Shown: positions 48,549 to 59,321 of the stretch, piece after piece
Layout: every line of letters begins with the position of its first letter
Position numbering within the stretch: the first letter of the stretch is position 1
Assembly: GCF_000516985.1 (NCBI RefSeq)
Contig: NW_006917091.1
Coordinates: 4,175,022 to 4,239,021 of the forward strand
Source: Pestalotiopsis fici W106-1
Taxonomy: Eukaryota > Ascomycota > Sordariomycetes > Amphisphaeriales > Sporocadaceae
Direction: 5' to 3'
DNA length: 64,000 bases
Translations under genes and position numbers: made by a program
Notes under the pieces: generated by a model
Told to the model about the DNA's origin: nothing
The model's database searches: none
What the model saw: only the letters and a program-made list of their open reading frames with translations

Positions 48549-51500
48549 AAAATAAGCGGAAAATTATAAAATAATATAACGAATATAATAAATAAAAAAA
48601 CTTTTTTGCAAATTATAAAAACAAAAAAATAATTTAGCCGAAACAAATTAAACTCGGGCTTTTTATCGTTAATAAAAATATTTTAAATATATAAAAGCTA
48701 GGAAAATTTGCAGGTTTTAAAAATATTTTGCCTTAATGCGAAAATTATATAATTATCATCGTTAACCGTTCCTTTGCGACATAAAACGGCTTTTGCCCAA
48801 TATAATTTTTAAATAATTCTAGCCGTATCATCCATAGCTTCAAGCCCTACGTAATATTAAAATATCAACCTACTCTATATAAAAACTTATAATTTAAAAC
48901 ATATTGTTAATAAATTAATAATTATCCACTTACTAATATATTAGGATTTATTGCTAGGTCTTAAAAAGCGCTTTTTAAATCTAAATATAAATACTACTTA
49001 ATAAATTGCCGGATATATATAAAACTTATCTGCCTTAAAGCTGCTTAATAATAAATATATCAAATAACCTTTTCCGAATCTTCTTAAAAAATATAAAATC
49101 TAATATACCTAGCAGCCTAAGCCATTTTTTTATATAATTCCCGCCTAGCTAGCGCAAAAATTTCAAATCCTACCTAATCGTCAGTATTTATAAAAAAAAA
49201 GTTTATTAAATCATTTAATTTATCCTATTATTACCTTAAAACTCACGTATTAATACGGCTAAAATAGCATTATAAAAAGCTTCTTCCCTTATTACCCATC
49301 GGTCCACCTCACTTCCGTCCCATAATATATTTTCCTAAAATCTGCAGCCTCGAATTAAATGCTAATAATTATAATTAGAAACAACATTGGACCGCTTGCC
49401 GGCGTCGCTAACCATAATTACATCATAATCCCATTAATTCTAAAATTACAGCGACAAATTTTTCAATTAATCTAAGCCGCACAACGGAACAAATTAGAGG
49501 TCAAAACCATCAAAGGTCACCGACTCAATAAGGCGTCGTCGGAATAAAAACCAATCAGCCATATTACAATTATAAACCAAGCCCACTTATGCTTGCCATA
49601 ACCCCTCCATAGCCGAGCTCGCTCTTATTTGCTTAACACCAGGCTTTTACCCAGGGCGGCATATTTATTTTTTAATTGCTAATTATTTACGGGAAAAATT
49701 ATAGCAGCGATAATATTTATATCGTGCCCGTTGTAAAAGGCATGATTAAGCAGCGCCTCGTGGCCGTAATATAAAGGATTAAAAGATCTTAGGTATAATA
49801 AAATCCTATTTACTCGGTTTTTATCGAGTAAAAATCGCATATGCGTAATTCCCATATTAAAAATATTGCTATAATAATTTATATTATAATTTTGCTAAAT
49901 ATAATAACCTAAATCCGCGATTTGCGAATATATTATAATAAAGGTAAATTAATCCTAAAATATTAATACTAATTAAAAAGCATATAAAAGCATTTCTTAA
50001 GCATTATCGAAAGGATTATTAAACCCTTTAATTTTATAAAAGTATCCTAACTAAAATATTATACGGGACGTATTTATACGCGAATAAATCGCTATATTTG
50101 CTAATTATATATAAGCGCTAAAGGCAGCTATTAAATTATAATAAAATAGCTAAAGGTTTTACTAGTAATAATTGCTCGGCAATTATTCGCCGTTATAATC
50201 GCTTCGATCCCTGGTCGAATATACGAACTAACGTGATTTTTAAGGAATCGGCCATTATAATTAATATTATACTTTTTACTCCCCGTACTCGGATTAATAT
50301 AATACCCATAATTCACGCCGCTTCGAAGCTCGCGATATAGCGTTCGAGAAAAATAAAAAGTAAATTATAACGTATAATTAAATTTCTAACTTAAAACGCC
50401 TAATAAGGCTAAGTTAGAATTCGACTAAATTATATTAGTATCGTACGTAGTTAAAAATGCATCGAAATAATTAAATAAAATTTTTAATGCCGATATTCGC
50501 GGTAAAAAACGTCGTTTCGCACAAAACTTAGTGTTTCTTTCCACTTTTTAAGCTCCGATTTGCGCAAATTCATTTAATATTTATTATAAAACTAAAGTTA
50601 AATTCTAATAATAGCCTTAATAGTGCTATAACAATTTATATCCATTTAATCTTTATATAAAAAGCTATATTACAATAAACAAATTATTACGTTAATCGCA
50701 GTTATACACGTAAAAATTCTTTATATTATATTATAGGCCCTGTTCTTTTTTCGTATAATAAAAATATTAAAAATCGCATTATTTAATTAATAAATACCTA
50801 AAAATCTAAAACGAAAATTTATCGTTATAAATCCCACACAAAATCTCCAATAAAATATTTTTTATATATTTATAAAACGTTTAATTAATAATAAATTTTC
50901 GTTTTAACGGGTTTAATTGCAGTTTATTTATAATTTTCTCGTATCCGTAATCGTTATTATAAAATATATAACTTAAAAGGTTAAATTTAATACATATATC
51001 GGAGAACGGGTACATATAGCTAATAATATTTATACAACGCTGGCTCTTTTCTAAACAATTCCCGACAACCTCGAGGTTCGAAATTTATCTTTTAAATCTT
51101 ATAAATAAACCCACCTTCCACTTCTTCAAACTCCTACGTCGTTATAATCGATGCCAAAAATTCTTATAGCCTGCGAACTATTATAAAAAGCAGACTTCAA
51201 CCTGTTCAATTTTTAAATCAAAATTATACAACCTTCGAGACAAATAAAAAAACGTATCAAAAAATAAATAAGCTTCGGAAAAATATAAAAACAAAAGCAA
51301 TATTAATAAACTACGGCACTAAAAACTAGATTTTTTATTTATTTATATTTAATCTTCTCTATTTAATAAACGGGTTTTTCAAAATCCATTCTAAAATAAT
51401 TTAGTAACTATATACTTTTATAGCTTAGGCTTCCCTCCCTTTTAAATTTTAAAATAAGTTTTAAAAGCAACTTTATTAATTTGCTTTTACGACTTCGTAA

Positions 51501-52894
51501 TTTAATACATCGTTATACGGTAAACTTATGCGTTATATAATCTTTGCCTAATATTAGCCGCGACCGTTAACTAACTCTTAGTAATTGCATTAAGTTATAA
51601 TAAGGTTTTATTAATCCATTATCCTCCGTTTTTATAATTTTAAGACTAGTTAAACGATTTATATCGGTGCTAACTTTAATTTTATTTAAATTAAATTTTT
51701 TAGGCTATTTTAATAAAGCTAAGGTAGTTAAAATAAAATAATTAAGGAAATAAACCTTAAATATCGCTAGTAACCCCGGTGGAACCACCTGCCTTCTCCT
51801 TCGCCTTTAATCTTTAAGAGATACGCTATAGCCTTATTTCGGCTGCTATATTTCGATTAACAATTGAGGATTTTTAACTTAAACGCCTCCTTTTAAAGGT
51901 TAGTTAGTTGCGTAAGAGTCCTGGGCGCTTCTTCTAAATAATTTGCTAAAAATCATCGTAATATAAATTTTTAAATTATCTAATAATTAATGCTTTTATA
52001 TTATGCTTAATATAAACCTTTGCTTATTAGCTTTTTAGAATTTAGTGCGGTTTAGCCGTTAAGCAAATATATAATTACCTTTATACGTTTATGCGTTGGT
52101 TCCTAATATACAATAATAGTAAATATGCCGCAATATTTATTTAATTCGATATATTTTCTCTTTAGCGACGTACCCCGTTTACGAGCCTTATCTTTTTACT
52201 ATTTAATATAAATATGCTTAGCCATTTTTCGTCGTTTCTTTTTAATTTTATATAATTAATATAAATAAAACCGTGGATTATTATACGATATTTCGAATAG
52301 CTTTAAATTTATTAATATTCGTAAATAAAAAATAATTTATTAGACTTTCTGCTAAAAATTTATAGGTTTTGCGGTATTTTAATAATTAAAGAAAGATTTA
52401 TTTTAAGCCTTTTTAATTATTTGCCATTTTAAAATCGAATATATTTTTGGCTTACGATTTTAAAAATATAAAAAGTTGGCTTTTTAGACCGTAATATACG
52501 TTTCTCGATATAAACGCTCCGCAAATAAATTTCTATTTATTAAATTCCGGTTCCGAATATTCAATTTTAAAACATATAAAATATCATATATTATAATATA
52601 AGGGTAAATGCCGATTTATAACTAATTAAATCCAAGGCTTATATTATTTTATTTTATCTTTAAATTAGCGATATCGGATAATTAATAAACAGGGAAAAAA
52701 AGGAAAGTTCCATATCCGGGTTAAAACCTAAAGTGCTTTTAATTAAAAAAAGCAAAAAACGACCAAAAATAAAATAGCTGGATTTGCCCATTTTATTCGG
52801 CTCAAAAGCTATATTAATAATACCGTATATATACGTACCTTACTAAAAACACAAACAGCCTACTTCTCGCATATAAAGATATTTATATCTTATT
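48549..52894. other. AT-rich RIP-like DNA, no identified content
   Basis: This stretch has patchy degradation. Short less-altered islands occur (for example near 49300-49650). A stop-free minus-strand stretch lies at 50316-50131, containing RPGIEAIITANNCRAIITSK. I recognise no family and call no gene. Confidence 0.5.
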
Positions 52895-53400
52895 ATGCCG
52901 ACTCAGCCTTTTCGATTCGCCGCAAATAAAATTATAACGGAGGAATTACTGCATTATTTTGCTACGGATATTAAAAGAAATTATTATAATTGCGTTAAAA
53001 CTAAGCTAAAGGAATTTTGCTTTTATCATCTTTTTACCGATAAATTTATTTTAAGCACGCTTTTTAACCTCGCATTAAAAGTTAGGAAAGTTATAAACTA
53101 ATTTAAAAAATTTCTAGGCTAAGACCTCGATATTTCCGGGATTATTAATCCGGGCCATAAACGACCGGTTTATCTAACAAATACAACTTTCGACGCCGTT
53201 ATAAGCGCTATCCGTAAACGGTAGCTGCGCGGCCTTTCTAAATCGATATCGATATGCAATAGCAGGTGTGGGCCGGAAGGATGCCCGGACTGGGTCGTCC
53301 TATATGCTTACCAGGATGCTTTACGTACGCACCTTAAGGAATAAATCGATTTTATAAGCTTTACGGCAAACCAAAATATTATAAAAAGCGAGCCTCGCGC
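52895..53400 (+). pseudogene. Unidentified RIP-degraded coding relic
   Basis: A frame from ATG 52895 runs 68 codons (opening MPTQPFRFAANKI) and continues in the same frame past TAA and TAG codons that fit mutated Gln or Trp. It reads NPGHKRPVYL and CGPEGCPDWVVLYAYQDAL up to about 53400. The persistence of one frame across at least 150 codons argues for a former gene. I do not recognise the family. Confidence 0.4.
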
Positions 53401-54925
53401 GGAGATAAAATAAAGCGATATTATCCTCTTATCGTTACCGGCAATCCTTATATCCGATATATAAATAATAAAGTTTTTATTAATAATTTTTAAAAGCCTT
53501 AAAGTAAAGAGTTTAATGCAACTTTTTCGGCAAATTATCGAAGAGTATCTTTTTAGCGGCAGCGACGATAATTTAGGTTTAATTATCTTTATATTATATA
53601 ATTAGGTTTAATATTACGTTTACTAAAAAAGCCACGGAAATTAATTGTATTATTAAAATCGAAGTTAAGGCCGTGGTTATAAGGTGTGTTATAATTTAAA
53701 TTCGTTAATATAAAGAAAATTCTCTCCATATTATTTATATATAATATGACACTTATTAATAACAACGTTTTTTAATCATTTCGATCTTATACATATATGC
53801 GAGTAAAGCCGTTAATTGAAAATGTTTATTATATCGATATTTATATATTTTCCCTCTTTATAATGCTATTTTCGGTAATGGCCTTTAATCCTTTTTAATT
53901 CCGCAATAGCCTGTGCGGGAGGTTTGGCACTTTAGGTTAGCGCTATAATTTTGTACCCTTTAACTGCGGTTATACCTTTTTTTGTGTTTATATTAGCCAC
54001 ATCCGATTCGCACCCGAAATTAAACCGCACATGGAATGTCACGGGGCTATCATCATTACGCATTCATTATCATTCGCCATCCGAATCAGGGGTTTTCCCG
54101 AATGAATTATTCATTAATAATTCGACGAACCGCCTCCATCACTGTGATAAGAAAAGTTGAATGTATATTTTAAAAGCTTGCCGCGCCGTTAATGTCATAT
54201 AAATGTGTATCGCTTAATTCTTCATTTCCATAATTATTCCTAAAGGTTGAAATACTCGAAAATAACTACATTAAAGTGTTATATATTGCAACGGATTAAG
54301 TGTAGGTTTATAAAGAATATATAGATTTGGACGGATTAATGTTAGTTAAGAGAATGTTGCTGGCATAATCGTAGGATCGGGCGCTCTCGCATTAGAAATC
54401 CTCATTAATGGATACGAAAGATTTTAACGAAATTAGCGCTGCTTTTTTATTGCTGCCTTTTTGTTTCTTATTCATCCATTATGCTTTTTATTTATATTTC
54501 TTTAATTAGCATTCACATAATGCTATTAGGGAGAGCCGGTTATATTATTCTTTATTTCCTTTTATATTTGCATTTTTGCAATTATACGTAATTATTTATT
54601 AACGTATAATTACAAATTTAATAATGACGAAAATCGCAATTATTAAAGACTTTAATTGCCGCATTTTTATGCTTTAATATTCGGCAAATTAATTGAAATA
54701 AATAGCTAAAGCAAATTATAATTTAGCTAAAAGTTTAATACAAATCTCCTAACGTAATAACTTTATTAAAAGGACCCCTTAAATAAAAATAATAATTAAT
54801 TTAATAATATGGAAAAAAAAATGCAAGATTTATAAGAGCTTAATTTAAACGGATCGCATTATTATTTTTAGGACCACTTAAAATAAATCTTTCTCGCTAA
54901 TTCCCGCTAAAAATAGCTTCGACTT
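53401..54925. other. AT-rich DNA, nothing identified
   Basis: About 1.5 kb of mostly AT-rich sequence. A 69-codon + frame at 53951-54160 starts at a non-ATG codon or lacks any recognisable domain. No gene is supported. Confidence 0.45.
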
Positions 54926-55150
54926 CTCATAAACGCTATACAGGCTCAAGCCTCGGATAAAGCGCGACTCTTCTAAAGCGGCGGCGCCGGCGCTTTTAAG
55001 CGGCCTTACGATTATATGCAGGTCTTAGTGGCGCTGCTTAACGACGGCGCGCATCCTAATAGCGTCCGGATTCTTAAAGAGGGGTCGGTCGAAAACATGT
55101 GGAAGAACCAGATTCCCTTTAATAGGAACTTGCCGCAAAACCGGGCTATA
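54926..55150 (+). pseudogene. Relic of a beta-lactamase-like serine hydrolase, C-terminal part
   Basis: One + frame reads SGGAGAFKRPYDYMQVLVAL, then NDGAHPNSVRILKEGSVENM and WKNQIPF. This matches the conserved stretch S-G-G-G-G..R-P-x-D-Y..L..L-L-N-D-G..IL....V..M..NQIP of fungal beta-lactamase/transesterase-type proteins (the EstB/LovD-like group). A TAA stands just before the Ser-Gly-Gly. The N-terminal part with the S-x-x-K nucleophile and the C-terminal end are not readable. It is less degraded than its surroundings. Conclusion: dead fragment of a former gene. Confidence 0.6.
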
Positions 55151-55627
55151 TAAGCATTATTTTGGCCGAATTTAAATATTAATCTAATTAATATACGGAT
55201 TTAGCATAATTTAAAGGGATATTTAGCGGATGCGATATTATTTTTCCGCTAATTAATTAAAAGTCCTGGTTATTATTAAGGCATTAAATTAGTGGCTCGC
55301 TTATCCGAAATTATAAATCGTATACTAAAGATTATTCCTCCACCCCACCCTTTACCCCACCCTTCGCTTTAACCACATAATAATTAGCAGGATAATTATG
55401 GCAATATGCATTATTATTATAATAATATTTAAAGGAGTTAACTTTAAGCAAAATATGTTAATTATTTATAAATTATATTATATAAGGATATTATAAAGCA
55501 GAATAAATTAATACGGAACCGGTTAATCTCACGTATAAGCTTAAAACGGAGTTAAGACGGAAATTTTAAAAACGGATATATATTATAAAATTAATTGCCT
55601 TTTAGGGGAATAACCCGGGCGTAATAA

Positions 55628-55666
55628 ATTATGTGTGTATATGTGTGTATGTGTGTATATGTGTTA
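55628..55666. repeat. TG/TA dinucleotide microsatellite
   Basis: TATGTGTGTATATGTGTG-type repeat of about 39 bp. Confidence 0.8.
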
Positions 55667-57315
55667 TTATGATTAAAAATAAAATCTAAGGCGCCTTATC
55701 GTTTAAAGGACCGACCTGAGTTTGGGAATGGGATCGGGTCGCGTAATCGTTTTTAAACGCTTCCTCCTTCGCGATTATAAACAGCCAAAGGAGGGGCACC
55801 TTAACATCGAAATAAAGGGCATTAAAAACTTATTATACGATAGCAGCCTTAGAAATAATAATAATTCGCTAATGCCGATAATATGCAAAATAGCGCTTTT
55901 AGCTATTCACTTTAGTCGTTTTTTAAATAACGACTTCTCTAGGCTAATAATTCATTACATTAAATTTTTATTAATATTTCTCTAGCTGCTTTTAAATAAC
56001 TAATTAACCTTAGCTATGCATTTTTAAAAGAGAGCAAATATATGTTAATAGTTAAAAAGGAAAAATACTCTTGAGCTAATTGCTATATTTAATTGCTTAT
56101 GGGTTAAGGAAACTTATTTTAATGTAAGGAGGAAAGAAAAAGTGAGAAAAGACGGCCGCTATTAATTTCAATTTAAAGACGGATCTCACTGTGAAAATTA
56201 TGATATTATGTACACTTTATAATAGCAGTTTTCAATTATAAGGACCTTTTATATTGCTTTTTAAACACGTACACAATTAAATTTTAGATTCTTATATTTA
56301 AGTAACGTACGATCGAATAATCGTAAACAGCCATGGGCCGCGTCTTTATCGGTTAGTCATTCGACTTGCCCGCACCACGTTTGCTTAGCGGGTGGATTAA
56401 ACGCCCGCAGACCGAAGTCATTGTGGCCTTAGCTCCGGCTTTTTAAATATAGCTTAGGGTTAATTTAGCCGGTGTTAGTATTAATTATAATCCGCTGCGC
56501 TATTAATTGCTTTCGATTAGGCGGGCAATTATAATTTACCACACTAAATAAGGATAGCGATTAAAAAGTACATTTGGCAGAAAACGGAGATATTTAATTA
56601 TATTAATATACCCGCTTCCGTCGCTATATTCTTTATACCGAAACTCCGGATACCGCCTGCTGCCTAAAACTGCTTTTAAAAATGCTAGGAAGGTGCCTAA
56701 CCATAAAGAGTCAGGCTGACATTTTATTATTAGCTATAAGTCCTATATAAAACATTTTAGGGTTATTTCCGCTAAATATAAGGCTGAGGCCTATTTTAAT
56801 ATGATAAGATTACGAGGTCCCGAAAGCAACGTGATTAATCGCTATTCTTTTTATAGGGCTCTTAAGTTTTATTCTTAATATATCATACATCCACTGGAGT
56901 TTTTCGATTATTTTACATAATTAACTAATCGTTTAAAGCCTACGACTAATCTTTAAAACGATTTTAATATTAATTATAACGGGCTAAAATACGAAAATAC
57001 GAAGCAATCATACGTTAAAGCTCCCGTACACCGTATACCGGGGCGCCATTATCGGAGGGCACTACCGATTATAGTAGTTACGTTTGCACACCGAGTTTCT
57101 CGATATTTTTTCCGCTGTTTGCCTTTGTGGCCATATCTTTAAGGCATAGGCCTTTTCGCTGTCGTGCCCAGCGAACCACAGCAAGCTGCTTAAATCGCGC
57201 CGCCGTCGTATGAAGCGTATTTACCGCTCTGGTAACTTTATTAACGCCTTTAATCGGTTTAGCTGCCGTTTCCTCGTGAGCAAGGTCGACCGCTCCGAAA
57301 AAGAGTGGTCAGCAA
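55667..57315. other. AT-rich DNA with an unidentified quasi-frame
   Basis: A + strand frame from ATG 56333 (MGRVFIG) stays in register to about 56876 across stops that fit RIP. It reads SFDLPAPRLLSGWIKRPQTE and later AEAYFNMIRLRGPESNVINR. I do not recognise it. An 87-codon frame at 55722-55985 is also unidentified. Confidence 0.4.
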
Positions 57316-58784
57316 TTAGCATCCGGTTAACATAAGCTCTTTTAATATAATCCTTTTAATGTCGTAACCGAAAGCCTTTATAAAAGCTTTAGCGGGCCCC
57401 TAAAGCCATTATAAGCTTCCGGTAGCATTTTTCTCTAATAAAGGATTACCGTCTTATAAAAGCAGTTTAATATTAAATTTAGTAATATTATTATAAATAA
57501 AAAATAGCTGGGCAATCACTTCCTTAACTTCCTTAATTATATTTTTATTAAAAATATCCTCGTTGTCGAGCCTTTTCCTTTTAATCGGGTTTAATTCTAA
57601 TCCTTTGCGGGATTTTATCCCTTGGGCATAAAATAACTCCTAGTCTTTCCTCGGATCTGCCTGCTTTATGCCAGGTAATCGCTATGTCCCGTTTAGCTAA
57701 CGCCTTATAATTATCATACGGCTTTTAATATCGTAAAAAAGTGCTTTAACGACAAGCGCCGCGTAAAAAAATATCTCTTTATCGCCCTCGCTAACGGCGC
57801 CTTAACTTAATATCGGGTAATAAAGATAAAGGCCTAAAAAATTATAATATAATGCAAAAAGCAAATCGCGCGTATACCGCAATTTATCGTAAAATATGAT
57901 ATTAGATTTTAAGCTTTTTTTTTCGGCTAAATAAAGCACCGATATATTTGCGATATCGTAGGCTAAATAGCTTATAATATTAGCCTAAAAGTCGGGCTAA
58001 ATAATTATACCCGTAAACGTATATAGCTAAAACGCAAAAAGCAAATCCGGATTATGCGCCGGAAATGCGTTTGCGTTTAAGAAAAATATCTTTTAAAAAG
58101 GGGAGAAAAATAATATAAAAACCCTAAATTAATATTTTTTTATTCGATAAAAAGGGTCGCGATATCGAAAAGCTCGGATAAAATAACGTATTAGGCGCTT
58201 ATAAATGGAAATAATTCGTCGCAAACACGCTCGTCGTAATTTTTAAGGGTATCGAAAAATACCATAATTAGCAACCTCGAGCCTGCTCGTCGCAATATAC
58301 GCAAAAAGAATATAACCACTTTAAAATACTTCCCGCTTATCGTTATAACGACTCCCCTAATTCCCCGTTAATATAGCAAAGTAAACGCGAGCGTATTAAT
58401 AATATCGAAATAAGACTTATAGCTGCTTTTTAGGCAATTAATAGCCTCCTTTAAAAGCCGGGTAATATCGAGTCGCTAATAATTTGGATTCTCGTTAAAG
58501 TCGAAGGTCTAATCTTTATTGCTAGCGCCCCCGATTAACACTACTAAACTAATTAACGGTATTATATTACGCAAATAATCGCAAAATTTATGCTAATATT
58601 CGTGCACTCTCGGAGACCGAATATATTTTTATACCGATAAAAGTTAACTAGCTCGGAAAATATTAATTTCTATACGCTCCTTCCTTATCCTAGCTACGCC
58701 TTAAAGAGTTAAATAAAAAAAGAAAGCAATAATAAAAGCGATAAAAATACGCCAGACGCGCAGCCGCGGGGGCCGCATAGCCAT
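57316..58784 (-). pseudogene. RIP-killed GT71 (MNN1-type) alpha-mannosyltransferase gene
   Basis: The minus strand opens at ATG 58784 with a basic segment and one hydrophobic helix (VWRIFIAFIIAFFFYL), the type II Golgi anchor of this family. In the same frame follow GGASNKD, RGVVITISGKYFKVVIFFL, LRRAG and VILSELFD. After one apparent frameshift near 58150 come FSPF.KIFFLNANAFPAHNP and EGDKEIFFYAALV. The C-terminal part has KQADPRKD and GYDIKRIILKELMLTG, with the stop at 57316. The order and spacing match fungal GT71 mannosyltransferases, including the donor-binding D-x-D region, here Asn-Ala-Asn at 58069-58077. At least a dozen in-frame TAA/TAG codons replace likely Gln or Trp codons. The gene is complete end to end but dead. 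Confidence 0.75.
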
Positions 58785-59091
58785 GACGTTTAATTTAAAG
58801 AATTATTTCGTTTGCTTTAAATGGGTTATAATTATAAAAAACAATTGCTTAAAATCGAAGGAGATAAAGCTAGAATAATTATTGCTATAGGAACTTAAGT
58901 AAATAGACAACAGAACAAGCAAATAGAGAAAGAAAGGGGATATGGAAGCAAGTAAGTCGAAGCAAAGATCACGATTGTGAATTATGTACGTATATCGATA
59001 TTCAATAGTGCCCTTGTATCGAAACTAGACGAAAAGCAATGATACGCGATATGCGATTTCGTAAATGTGGGTCTTATGACCGTGTGCCGAC
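58785..59091. other. Right edge of the AT-rich block
   Basis: About 300 bp in which composition returns toward normal, just left of the hAT element. No gene is seen. Confidence 0.5.
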
Positions 59092-59290
59092 CAGAGTGAG
59101 CCATCTGTCTGATCTGCTGGGATTTTCCAGCAGAAGCAGAAGCAGATGGCCCATCTGTCTGCTGAGTCCCTTGGCAACAGATGCAGATATCTGCTGGGTG
59201 ATGATCTGGCAGATCAGATACTTGGCAGATAGCAGATACTTGGCAGATAGCAGATCTGCCAGCAGATCTGCCGCAGATCTGTTGTATCTA
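59092..59290. repeat. hAT left terminal and subterminal repeats
   Basis: The inverted terminal repeat is followed by clustered CAGCAGA, GGCAGATAGCAGATA and GCAGATCTG units. Confidence 0.8.
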
Positions 59291-59321
59291 TATATAGCAA
59301 GCAAACCGACTCACACCCATA

